Positions 53,422 through 61,634 of a stretch of DNA of 64,000 nt are shown one piece after another. The number at the start of each line of letters is the position of its first letter. Position 1 is the stretch's first letter. The stretch is from CAJMNU01 sp905214855 (GTDB lineage: Bacteria > Bacillota > Clostridia > Lachnospirales > Lachnospiraceae): positions 1 to 64,000 of the forward strand of contig CALADM010000035.1 in assembly GCA_937890595.1 (NCBI GenBank). Direction: 5' to 3'. A model generated the notes under the pieces. The model ran no database searches and was not told the origin of the DNA. It was given only the letters and a program-made list of their open reading frames with translations. The position numbers and the translations under genes are program-made.

Positions 53422-54129
53422 TCATTTTAGTATATCATCTTTTTTTTCAAATGTCACCCCATCGTTTAAAAAAATCATCCTGCGTACTTTTTCCACTGCC
53501 TCCTGTATTCCTCCTACTTCGTCAATCAAACCTTTCTTTACAGCTTCTTCTCCAACTAAAACAGTACCCAAATCTTTTGCCAGCATTGTATTGTTCATCA
53601 TCAAAGCCTTTGCCTTTTCATATGAAATCTTAGAATGATCTGCAATAAATCCTAATATCCTATCTTGTATCATTCCAAAATATTCATATGTCTGCACTGC
53701 GCCAATCACAGTACCACTCATCCGTACAGGATGGATCATCATTGTTGCGGTTGGTACAATATAGGAATAATCTGCAGCAACTGCAAGCGGCACTCCAATA
53801 GAATGGCTGTCTCCAATAACTAAAGAAACGGTTGGTTTACTAAGTGAAGCGATCATCTCTGCTAATGCTAAACCACAGCTCACATCTCCTCCAATCGTAT
53901 TAATTAAAATTAACACTCCCTTAATCTTACAATCCTGTTCAATTTCTGCCAATTTAGGAAGAATGTGCTCATACTTAGTTGTTTTTGAGGAATTCGAAAG
54001 ATTCTCATGTCCTTCAATCTCACCAATAATGGACATCAGATAAATAGAATCTATTTCTGCCTGCCCACTCTCCCTGATCTTTTCATCATTATCTATGTGA
54101 TCTTGATTTTCTTTGCTTGTTTTTATCAT
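53422..54129 (-). CDS. ClpP-like serine protease, TepA family
   Basis: Member of the ClpP/SppA-fold family, called translocation-enhancing protein TepA in Bacillus, where the role is uncertain. The 235-residue protein has the fold's nucleophile region VIGDSHSIGVPLAVAAD with Ser in GDSHSIG, the MMIHPVR segment carrying the His, and a C-terminal helical part. It keeps tepA-spoIIIE gene order. AGGAG lies 7 bases before the ATG. No signal peptide, so it is cytosolic, with no AAA+ partner nearby. It may act on substrates linked to the division site, but that is inference. Confidence 0.85.
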   Translation of the reverse strand: MIKTSKENQDHIDNDEKIRESGQAEIDSIYLMSIIGEIEGHENLSNSSKTTKYEHILPKLAEIEQDCKIKGVLILINTIGGDVSCGLALAEMIASLSKPTVSLVIGDSHSIGVPLAVAADYSYIVPTATMMIHPVRMSGTVIGAVQTYEYFGMIQDRILGFIADHSKISYEKAKALMMNNTMLAKDLGTVLVGEEAVKKGLIDEVGGIQEAVEKVRRMIFLNDGVTFEKKDDILK

Positions 54130-54159
54130 AGTTTTTCTCCTGCTTTCCTTCCTTTATTT

Positions 54160-54188
54160 TTTATATGCCTCATATCAGTTTCTGACCA
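54160..54188 (-). promoter_or_regulatory. Candidate promoter of tepA-ftsK
   Basis: Minus strand: TGGTCA (54183-54188), 17 bases, TATAAA (54160-54165), ending about 30 bases before the tepA start. The -35 is only 4 of 6. Just upstream lies a direct repeat of GATACTAC (two copies in about 25 bases). The 263-base gap from 54130 to 54392 otherwise holds only the terminator below. Confidence 0.4.
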
Positions 54189-54296
54189 TAATAGTAGTAT
54201 CTGTAAAATTCGTAGTATCTATACTTGGATAGTGCTATCTTTTGTTGTTCAAAAATATTATATTTCCTTATGATTACCATAGGGCGAATATATTAG

Positions 54297-54349
54297 TAAT
54301 AAAAAGATCTGCTATTTCATGACATATTAATCACAAAAACAGCAGATCT
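54297..54349 (-). terminator. Terminator of the NlpC/PPTase unit
   Basis: Minus strand: AGATCTGCT (54341-54349) pairs with AGCAGATCT (54305-54313) over a 27-base loop, followed by TTTTTATT. It lies 44 bases after the phosphopantetheinyl transferase stop. Confidence 0.75.
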
Positions 54350-54392
54350 CTATATTCACTCTAACTTTTTACTATGATGTATGATCCTCTTC

Positions 54393-54992
54393 TTACTTTG
54401 TAAAAGAGCACTCCACCCACTGTCCCTGCCACATATCTCTTTCAGATCTCACACAAACAGAAACAATGGTACGATTTTGCTGTATCTGAAAAAAATACCA
54501 GTTTTCTTCTGAAATATTCTGATAACATATGATCTGCTGATTTTCGTCCCATGTAAAAGAAATGCTGCTTGGTGGAACAGTAAGCCCCAATCCCAATGCT
54601 TTCAGAAAACTTTCTTTTAACGTCCAGAAGCGAAAAAACAGACAATTCTTCTCCTCTTCTGATAAACAGGCATCGTATTGCTTTTTTTCTTCTTCGCTTA
54701 ACACTCTCTTTACCAGATGAACAGGAATCGGACGGATTTCTTCTACATCAATTCCCACTTCCCCCGTTCCTGTTATCAGCCAGATCTGGCGATTCGTATG
54801 GCAAATATTAAAATAAGGCTGTTCTTTTTTGCTAAAATACGGTTTCCCATGAGGTCCATATAAAAGATCTGGAAGCTCCCGCATTCCATACTCAGAAAAC
54901 AGGGCATATTTTAAAAGTTTTCTACCATACTCTTTCTCTGCTTTTCTTTTTTGAATTCTCTTATCCCAGATACAGGATGTTTTATATACCAT
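54393..54992 (-). CDS. 4'-phosphopantetheinyl transferase superfamily protein (Sfp type)
   Basis: Transfers the phosphopantetheine arm of CoA to a carrier protein. The 199-residue protein has the Sfp signature GIDVEEIRP (about 79-87, Mg2+-binding Asp and Glu) and FWTLKESFLKALG (about 122-134). Length lies between AcpS and full Sfp. GGGAG is 6 bases before the ATG, inside the end of the NlpC gene, whose stop is 1 base before. No carrier protein, NRPS or PKS is in this window, so it may be the general holo-ACP synthase of the cell or serve a distant cluster. Confidence 0.88.
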   Translation of the reverse strand: MVYKTSCIWDKRIQKRKAEKEYGRKLLKYALFSEYGMRELPDLLYGPHGKPYFSKKEQPYFNICHTNRQIWLITGTGEVGIDVEEIRPIPVHLVKRVLSEEEKKQYDACLSEEEKNCLFFRFWTLKESFLKALGLGLTVPPSSISFTWDENQQIICYQNISEENWYFFQIQQNRTIVSVCVRSERDMWQGQWVECSFTK

Positions 54993-54993
54993 A

Positions 54994-56628
54994 TTAATCT
55001 CCCAGTACGTTTACAATACATGCCGGTGTTCTATAATTCCATGTTGATATCTTAATTCCACTTCGTCTGCTTGCAGCATGGATCACCTGTCCATTACCAA
55101 TATACATAGCCACATGATTGATCGTTCCAGATTTATTTGTATAGAAAATCAAATCTCCAGGTCTCTTTTCACTGGAAGAAATCCTTTTTCCGCACTTTGC
55201 CTGACTGCCAGAATGATGTGGAAGGCTAACGCCAAAGTGTTTCATAACCTGCATCGTAAATCCAGAACAGTCTGCTCCCTTTGTCAAACTAGTCCCTCCC
55301 CAAACATAAGGATTCCCTAAAAACTGCATTGCATAATTTACAATCTGTGTACGTTTGGAAACAGCCTTCGCAGTAGACCCTGATTTTCCAGAATCACTCT
55401 GAAGCGGTGTGAACTTGATCGCCTCTGGGATCGCATAGCGTACATCTACATAGTCTGTAGAAACAAACGCTGTATCTGTATCCAGCTCAATCTCCACCCA
55501 TCCATCCAATTGATTGATAACTGCATATCTCTCACTGTTTGAAATCTGTGTCCAGATGGATGCATCTGTAGAAGGTTCTGTTCTGGCATTCAACATATCT
55601 GTGCTGACGATTGCCATCAATTCTGCATGGTCTACCGCAGCCTGTTTTGCTGCTCCTCCTGTTAAGATATACTCCGCTTTAACATAACCAGTCACAGGTC
55701 CTGACCTGATCTTATACCAGCCATCCAACTCTTCCAAAATCTCTGCGCCACAGTTTCCCGGCATTTTTCCTATGATCTTCCCATTCTCTTCGCTTGCCTT
55801 ATCACGAATATTTAAATAGCCCTGTACATTTGATACACCCAGATTATCATATAAGTTGATGACCATAGCCCGTGCATCCAGTTTTCTTGCTTCATTAAGT
55901 CCAAGCTGGATCGTGACATATTCTTCTGCCATATATCCGCTTCCGTTATAAACCCATCCATTCTCTACAGATTCCGCACGATAGCGTTCTCCTTTGTATC
56001 CCTGTCCTAACGTATCTGCCTGTGTTGAAGGTTCTTTTCTAATATTTAACGTATCTACCTGAACGGTTGCAAACTCATACACATATTCTAATGCTTTTAC
56101 TTTCGCTTCCTCTCCTGTCAGCACATAGTCAGAGCTCACATATCCTGTCAACCCACCTGAAGAGACATGATACCATCCCTCCAAAGAATCTAAGACCTCA
56201 CATCCACTGTTTGCATATAATTTTCCAATGACATCTCCCGTCTTAGACGGCTCTTCTCTCAAATTCACATAACTGTCTGCCTGTATCAGCCCTAGATTGG
56301 TATAAGAATCGATCACTGCCTGTTTTGCGGCTTCCTGTTCTTGTTCTTCCTGTTCTTTCTGCTTTTGAGCTCCTAATTCATCTGTTTCTCCCTGCACTTC
56401 TTCCAATTCATCCTGTGCACGCACTGCCACTGTTGCTACTTCATTGGACTGACTATCTGTATCTGGCTTTCTCAGCCAAAAAAACACACCTGTCCCAATT
56501 CCTACAAGAAGAAGCAACACAAAAACTCCTCCTGCAAAATATGGGATATATGCTGCAAAAGTTCTTTGCCATTTTAATCGTTTTTTCTTCTGTTCAGAAT
56601 CTTCTTTTTTATCGAAAAATGGGATCAT
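54994..56628 (-). CDS. Four-SH3b NlpC/P60 (C40) peptidoglycan hydrolase
   Basis: Membrane-anchored, extracytosolic cysteine peptidase that cuts cell-wall peptides. The 544-residue protein has a Lys-rich start, TM anchor (29-52), an acidic/Gln-rich coiled linker (about 60-105), four SH3b repeats (each with a LN.R.EPS- or NIR-type core), and a C-terminal NlpC/P60 domain: NPYVWGGTS, catalytic Cys454 in DCSGF, His505 in NHVAMYIG, third residue His517. The ATG at 56628 has AGGAG 7 bases upstream. Four SH3b modules suggest tight cell-wall binding. Its own promoter follows the kinase terminator. Confidence 0.92.
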   Translation of the reverse strand: MIPFFDKKEDSEQKKKRLKWQRTFAAYIPYFAGGVFVLLLLVGIGTGVFFWLRKPDTDSQSNEVATVAVRAQDELEEVQGETDELGAQKQKEQEEQEQEAAKQAVIDSYTNLGLIQADSYVNLREEPSKTGDVIGKLYANSGCEVLDSLEGWYHVSSGGLTGYVSSDYVLTGEEAKVKALEYVYEFATVQVDTLNIRKEPSTQADTLGQGYKGERYRAESVENGWVYNGSGYMAEEYVTIQLGLNEARKLDARAMVINLYDNLGVSNVQGYLNIRDKASEENGKIIGKMPGNCGAEILEELDGWYKIRSGPVTGYVKAEYILTGGAAKQAAVDHAELMAIVSTDMLNARTEPSTDASIWTQISNSERYAVINQLDGWVEIELDTDTAFVSTDYVDVRYAIPEAIKFTPLQSDSGKSGSTAKAVSKRTQIVNYAMQFLGNPYVWGGTSLTKGADCSGFTMQVMKHFGVSLPHHSGSQAKCGKRISSSEKRPGDLIFYTNKSGTINHVAMYIGNGQVIHAASRRSGIKISTWNYRTPACIVNVLGD

Positions 56629-56666
56629 TCCTCTTCTCCTTTGCGAATCTATTGCCTTTTCGCACC

Positions 56667-56672
56667 AGTATA
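56667..56672 (-). promoter_or_regulatory. Extended -10 promoter of the NlpC gene
   Basis: Minus strand TGATATACT: a TATACT -10 with the TGn extension, right after the kinase-gene terminator and about 40 bases before the NlpC start. No good -35. Confidence 0.4.
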
Positions 56673-56676
56673 TCAT

Positions 56677-56741
56677 AAAAAAACGGCAGAAAATATTACA
56701 AAATTCTTAAAAAATACATATTTTTGTAATTTATTCTGCCG
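56677..56741 (-). terminator. Terminator of the phosphate operon
   Basis: Minus strand CGGCAGAA...TTCTGCCG (56734-56741 with 56684-56691) plus an inner ATTACAAAA/TTTTGTAAT pair, then seven T. It begins 29 bases after the sensor kinase stop. Confidence 0.85.
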
Positions 56742-56769
56742 AAATTTATCTAATTTTAGCTATAACTCC

Positions 56770-58179
56770 TTACATAGACTTCTCTTTTTGCTCTTTTGGG
56801 AGAAAAATAATGAATTCTGTTCCTACATCAGGAGTCGATTCTACATGGATCGTACCTCCATAATAGCTGACAATATGTTTTACAATGGAAAGTCCCAAAC
56901 CTGTTCCTCCCATTCTGCGGCTTCTGCCCTTTTCTACTCGGTAAAAACGTTCAAAAATACGTCCGATATGTTCCTTGCTGATCCCAACACCAGTATCTTT
57001 GACCCGTATGGTCACACCCTTTTCCCCTTCCACAGCAAATGCCCACACCTGTCCTCCTGAACGGTTATATTTCACTGCATTGCTGAGCAGATTATTAAAC
57101 AGCTCTTTCATCTGTAATGCATTAGCAAAATAGGTGACTGAAGGACAATCTGCGTGGATCAACACATTACGCTCTACAGCCAACGGTTTTACTGTATTTG
57201 CCGTTTCCAAGAGGATTGCTCTAAGATCTACAGAGGTTTTCACTACCTCCACTTCTCTTGTCTCCAGCTTAGAGATCATCAAAATATCATTGATGACATT
57301 TGACATATGTCTGGTTTCCTCCAAAATACGGGTCAAAAAATTCTTTTTTGTCGCCTCATCTGGGATAATATCATTTTCTAAAAGTTCTGCATAGCCTTGA
57401 ATAGAAGTCAGTGGTGTCTTTAACTCATGAGAGGCATTGCTGAAAAACTCCTGCCTGATATGACGTTCCCTTTCAATCTGAGCCAAATATTCTTTCAGAT
57501 CGCAGGACATTTTCATCGTAGTGTCTGCAATGACATTGATCTCCGGATACTGACACTTTTCAAATTCCAACTCCATATGTCTTTCATTCATCCGTCCCAT
57601 CTGTCTTGCGATCTCATCAAGAGGATCTGAAATAGAACGTGAAAACTTATCTGCGATCAAAATACAAACCAGCATGGAAATGACCAGACTTAACCAAAAA
57701 GCCGGAAGAAACATCACAAGATTTTCCCGAAAACCAGAAAATGGCATTGCCATCCGCAAAATATAATTGCCTTTTGTGGATACCTGAGCTACATATAACA
57801 TGGTTCTTCCCAGAGTTTCTGAATATCTCATGGAATATCCCACTCCAGTTTTTTTTGCCTCTTCCACTTCTTCTCTTCCAGCATGATTATCCATTGCCTC
57901 TGCATCATTTACCTGAGTATCAAATACAACTGTACCATTCAGATCCATCACGGTCAACCGCCCCTGCTCCGTTTCCTGAGTCCATTCCAGCGAATTTGAC
58001 AAAAATTTTACATTTCCCTCATAATCAATAATGCTGTCCAAAACGGACAGCATATATCGCATATTATTTCTTGATGCCTGAAGCAGCATTGTATTGGTCA
58101 CAATAAAAAAGATCCCGCTATTTAACAGAAGTGCTGCAAGAAGCACTTCTATAAATCTTACAAAAATGGCTCTTCTCAT
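56770..58179 (-). CDS. Sensor histidine kinase, PhoR-like
   Basis: Membrane kinase of a two-component system. The 469-residue protein has TM1 (about 8-30), an extracellular domain of about 115 residues, TM2 (about 152-176), HAMP (about 177-230), a HisKA domain with phospho-accepting His251 in ASHELKTPLTSIQGY, and HATPase with NLLSNAVKYN, DTGVGI and GTGLGLSI. The start overlaps the regulator stop by 4 bases. Since it is co-transcribed with a Na/Pi transporter behind a Pho box, phosphate limitation is the likely signal. A PAS domain, common in PhoR, is not seen. Confidence 0.9.
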   Translation of the reverse strand: MRRAIFVRFIEVLLAALLLNSGIFFIVTNTMLLQASRNNMRYMLSVLDSIIDYEGNVKFLSNSLEWTQETEQGRLTVMDLNGTVVFDTQVNDAEAMDNHAGREEVEEAKKTGVGYSMRYSETLGRTMLYVAQVSTKGNYILRMAMPFSGFRENLVMFLPAFWLSLVISMLVCILIADKFSRSISDPLDEIARQMGRMNERHMELEFEKCQYPEINVIADTTMKMSCDLKEYLAQIERERHIRQEFFSNASHELKTPLTSIQGYAELLENDIIPDEATKKNFLTRILEETRHMSNVINDILMISKLETREVEVVKTSVDLRAILLETANTVKPLAVERNVLIHADCPSVTYFANALQMKELFNNLLSNAVKYNRSGGQVWAFAVEGEKGVTIRVKDTGVGISKEHIGRIFERFYRVEKGRSRRMGGTGLGLSIVKHIVSYYGGTIHVESTPDVGTEFIIFLPKEQKEKSM

Positions 58180-58868
58180 ACTGTCTCCTCAGGTTTTTCC
58201 AATCGGTATCCTACACCACGGACTGTTTTGATCATAGAACCGCTCTTTTCTCCTAATTTTTGACGAAGTGTACGGATATGCATATCTAATGTTCTTGTAC
58301 CACCATCAAATTCATATCCCCATACTTGGTTTAGGATCTCATTGCGTCCGACCACCCTTTTTTGATTCTCCATCAAATAAACTAAAAGTTCAAATTCTTT
58401 GAGTGTCAGCTCTACCTTACGACCATCTTCTATGACTTCTCTTGTACTCTTGTCTATCGTGATGGACTCATAGCTGATACGATCTTCTTTGGAGTCTGTC
58501 TGGCTGCTCCTTCTCAAAAGCGTACGCACACGCGCCGCAAGTTCCAATACACCAAACGGTTTTGTCATATAATCGTCTGCTCCGCCATCTAAGCCCATCA
58601 CCTTGTCTGTCTCTCGGTCTTTTGCAGTCAAAATCATAATGGGAATCTCTCCGACACCCTTCATGCTGCGTATCTTGTGGATCGCAGAAAGCCCATCCAT
58701 CCCTGGCAGCATCAGATCAAATACTGCCAAAGAAGGCATGTCTTTCTCAATCGATTTCAACGCATCCTCTGCGTTTTCAAATGCACGGATCTGATATCCA
58801 AATCCCTGTAACGCTACAGATAGCAGATCCCGAATGTTATCATCATCTTCTACCACATACAACAGCAT
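58176..58868 (-). CDS. Response regulator, OmpR/PhoB (PhoP) family
   Basis: DNA-binding regulator paired with the adjacent kinase. The 230-residue protein has a receiver with acidic pair EDDD (7-10), phospho-acceptor Asp51 in VFDLMLPG, LTAKDR, TKPF Lys, and a C-terminal winged helix with GGTRTLDMHIRTLRQKLG. Likely binds the TTACA-type repeats upstream of its own operon. Of two ATG codons, the second (58868) is 8 bases from GGAGG; the first is 2 bases. Gene order is transporter, regulator, kinase. Confidence 0.92.
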   Translation of the reverse strand: MLLYVVEDDDNIRDLLSVALQGFGYQIRAFENAEDALKSIEKDMPSLAVFDLMLPGMDGLSAIHKIRSMKGVGEIPIMILTAKDRETDKVMGLDGGADDYMTKPFGVLELAARVRTLLRRSSQTDSKEDRISYESITIDKSTREVIEDGRKVELTLKEFELLVYLMENQKRVVGRNEILNQVWGYEFDGGTRTLDMHIRTLRQKLGEKSGSMIKTVRGVGYRLEKPEETV

Positions 58869-58880
58869 ACCCATTTCCTC

Positions 58881-60518
58881 CTAGAGTTCTTCTTTGATGT
58901 AACCGGCTATATTCTTTGCATGATCAGAAATACGTTCCAGATTGCTCAATGCATCCAGGAAAATAATACCCGCTTCAGGTGTGCAAGTTCCATTAGAAAG
59001 ACGTTCAATATGACGTTCTCTAAGTTCCTCCTCCAGATTGTCTACTTCCTGTTCATATTTAGAAGTCAGACGCACATCCTGCATATTTGGCTTTCTTCTT
59101 GCTTCTAATGCACAGGTTACAGACTGCTTCACAGACTGACAGATTTCTTCCAGCTCTTTCATCGCCTCAGGACCAAATTCAATTTTATTTGTTACTTTTT
59201 CTTGAGACAATTCTGCCAGATTTTCGCAGTGATCTCCAATCCGTTCAAAATCTCCGATTGTATACATCAGGTTTTTGATCAGAAGATGCTGTCTGTCACT
59301 TAGCGAAAGATTGTTGACCTTTACCAGATAATTGGTGAGGAGTTTATTTGATTTATCAATCTCTTTTTCGCATTCAAGTGTGGTATCCACACCCTCTTGT
59401 GTGCTGGTCATCAAATTTTTCATACTTTTGTCCAGAGTACTAAGGACTAATTCACCCATACGCTCAATCTCATTGCCTGCTGCCTCAATCGCAAAAGATG
59501 GGGATTCCATCATTCTTGCATCCAAATGGATCTCATCACCCTCTTCTTCTCTGCCTTCTGGAATCAATTTCTGAGAAATTTTTACCAAAACACCTGCAAA
59601 TGGGAACAGGATAATTGTATTCACTACATTAAATATTGTATGGAAAACAGAAATCTCCACACTGCTGATCTCAGACATTGCAAGATCTGGCAATATCATA
59701 AATACAACAAACATAATAATACCAAAGATCACTGCACCTAATACATTAAACATCAAATGGATCGCAGCAGCTCTCTTTGCAGTCTTATGTGCACCCGCAC
59801 TGGAAATGATCGCTGTCACACAAGTACCGATATTCTGACCCAGTGTGATAAAGATAGCAGAACGCCAGTTTACAATGCCATTTAATGCCAATGTCTGTAA
59901 AATACCAACAGAAGCAGAAGAACTCTGGATGATCGCTGTCACAATAGCACCTGTCAAAACTCCCAAGATCGGATTAGATCCCAGTGTCTGGAAGGCTTTA
60001 GAAAAGATCTCAGCGTCACGATAAGGCTCAATTGAAGAAGACATAAAGGAAAGACCTACAAACAGTACACCAAATCCCAAAAGGATCTCTCCCACTTCTT
60101 TTTTCTTATGGTCTTTTGAGAACAGACGGATCATTGCACCAATTCCAATAAACAGTGGTGCAAAAAAGTCAGGGCTCAGCATCTCTCCCCACTCATTCAT
60201 GGATACCAACCAACTTGTGATCGTTGTACCGATATTCGCACCCATGATCACACCAGTTGCCTGCATCAGGTTTAACATACCTGCGTTAACAAAACCTACC
60301 ACCATAACTGTTGTTGCAGAAGAGCTCTGGATGATCGCTGTCACAGCCGCACCTACCAAAACACCAAGGAAACGGTTTGCTGTCAGAACACCCAAAAGTT
60401 TCTGCATTCTGCTTCCGGCAGACTTTTGCAGTCCATCTGCCATAGCTTCCATTCCATAAAGGAACATTCCAAGTCCGCCAATGAACTGGAACATCATTTG
60501 TACATCAGAAAGTTTCAT
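58881..60518 (-). CDS. Na+/phosphate cotransporter with PhoU-like C-terminal domain
   Basis: Sodium-driven phosphate uptake (or regulator) protein. The 545-residue protein has two inverted repeats of the Na/Pi family with QSSSATT (about 65) and QSSSAS (about 200) motifs, eight or more membrane helices up to about 310, then a PhoU-like helical domain (about 340-545). GGAGG lies 7 bases before the ATG. First gene of the phosphate operon, and the Pho box and an extended -10 promoter lie just before it. The fused PhoU domain may tie transport to signalling. Confidence 0.93.
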   Translation of the reverse strand: MKLSDVQMMFQFIGGLGMFLYGMEAMADGLQKSAGSRMQKLLGVLTANRFLGVLVGAAVTAIIQSSSATTVMVVGFVNAGMLNLMQATGVIMGANIGTTITSWLVSMNEWGEMLSPDFFAPLFIGIGAMIRLFSKDHKKKEVGEILLGFGVLFVGLSFMSSSIEPYRDAEIFSKAFQTLGSNPILGVLTGAIVTAIIQSSSASVGILQTLALNGIVNWRSAIFITLGQNIGTCVTAIISSAGAHKTAKRAAAIHLMFNVLGAVIFGIIMFVVFMILPDLAMSEISSVEISVFHTIFNVVNTIILFPFAGVLVKISQKLIPEGREEEGDEIHLDARMMESPSFAIEAAGNEIERMGELVLSTLDKSMKNLMTSTQEGVDTTLECEKEIDKSNKLLTNYLVKVNNLSLSDRQHLLIKNLMYTIGDFERIGDHCENLAELSQEKVTNKIEFGPEAMKELEEICQSVKQSVTCALEARRKPNMQDVRLTSKYEQEVDNLEEELRERHIERLSNGTCTPEAGIIFLDALSNLERISDHAKNIAGYIKEEL

Positions 60519-60550
60519 AACTCATCCTCCAATATGCATACTATATTTAC

Positions 60551-60603
60551 ATTATACCAAGATAATGTAAAATGCAATCCATCTCTATGTAAAATTTGTG
60601 TAA
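60551..60603 (-). promoter_or_regulatory. Pho box and extended -10 promoter of the phosphate operon
   Basis: Minus strand: TTACAC (60598-60603), TTACAT (60587-60592, 11 bases later) and TTACAT (60565-60570, a further 22 bases), all in the same helical phase, followed by TGGTATAAT (extended -10; TATAAT at 60551-60556). PhoP of B. subtilis binds TTAACA-like repeats with 11-base period. No good -35 is present, as expected for an activated promoter. Confidence 0.7.
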
Positions 60604-60610
60604 GGTCGCA

Positions 60611-61594
60611 TTACAACAATTCTTTGTATACTCTCAAAACATTCTTATAACATATTTTTTCAATTTCTTCTGTGCGAAATCCCGCTTTTTCCATCTCTCT
60701 TATCAAAACAGGCATCTTACCTGCTCCTAAGATCTCAATGTTGCTTCCAATACCATCAAAATCTGTCCCCAAACCAATACAGTCAATTCCACCGATCTGT
60801 TTTATATGGCGCATATGTGCGATCAGACGCTCCACACTTCCAAAACACTGTTTTTCATCCTCTTTTTCATCCAAAAAACTGGCACAGAAATTGATACCCA
60901 TGACACCCCCACGCTCTGCGATCGCACGGATCATATCATCTGTCAGATTTCTCGGATGGGAACAGACTGCTCTTGCATTTGAGTGACTGGCTACAAACGG
61001 CTTTTTTGCATATCTTAGCACATCATAAATTCCAGCATCCCCCATATGGGAGACATCCACGATCATTCCCAGACGTTCCATTTCCTCCACAAATGCAATT
61101 CCTTTTTCTTTCAGACCATTCTCTGTCTCTGGAATCGCTTTTCCTGTGTTTAAGTCAATACGGTTTGGATATGCCAGCTCATTTTCAAAATTCCACGTCA
61201 TTGTCATCATACGCACACCCAAACGGTAAAAATCCCGTAAAAGAGCCAGATCCCCTCTGCAGACACCCCCTTCTTCTATTGTAAGCAAGGCAGACATTTT
61301 TCCATTTTTTTGATTTTCTTCTATATCCTGATAGGTTCGTACCACACCGATCTCATCCGAATACTGCTCTATCTGCTCATAAAAACAGTCCAACATACGC
61401 ATACAATATGCAAACGGATCTTCCACACTTTTTAAATGAACGAACAGTGCAAAATTCTGAAGAAGATATTCTCCTTCTCTCATTCTGTTAAGATCAATAT
61501 GAAGTCCATTCTCTTTCAAACTGATCATTTCTCCTTGATTTTTTCTGTAGAAAATCTCTCCGATTGTATCACAATGCATATCTACAATTTTCAT
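60611..61594 (-). CDS. Membrane dipeptidase (peptidase M19)
   Basis: Zinc dipeptidase of the renal dipeptidase/PepD family; cleaves short peptides including D-amino-acid ones. The 327-residue TIM barrel has DMHCDT (HxD zinc motif, about residue 8), EEGG, VDVSHMGDAG and ASHSNARAVCSHPRN. No signal peptide is seen, so it acts in the cytosol. The ATG at 61594 has a modest GG-rich site (AAGGATGG) upstream; a TTG two codons earlier is less likely. It ends 8 bases before the Pho box. Confidence 0.92.
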   Translation of the reverse strand: MKIVDMHCDTIGEIFYRKNQGEMISLKENGLHIDLNRMREGEYLLQNFALFVHLKSVEDPFAYCMRMLDCFYEQIEQYSDEIGVVRTYQDIEENQKNGKMSALLTIEEGGVCRGDLALLRDFYRLGVRMMTMTWNFENELAYPNRIDLNTGKAIPETENGLKEKGIAFVEEMERLGMIVDVSHMGDAGIYDVLRYAKKPFVASHSNARAVCSHPRNLTDDMIRAIAERGGVMGINFCASFLDEKEDEKQCFGSVERLIAHMRHIKQIGGIDCIGLGTDFDGIGSNIEILGAGKMPVLIREMEKAGFRTEEIEKICYKNVLRVYKELL

Positions 61595-61634
61595 AGTCAA
61601 AATCCATCCTTTTCTTTTTCTGATCGCTTTACTC

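Noticed and set aside
54180..54260. Regulator-binding repeats before tepA
   Set aside because: Two GATACTAC copies are too short and too few to claim a site; recorded only as context.
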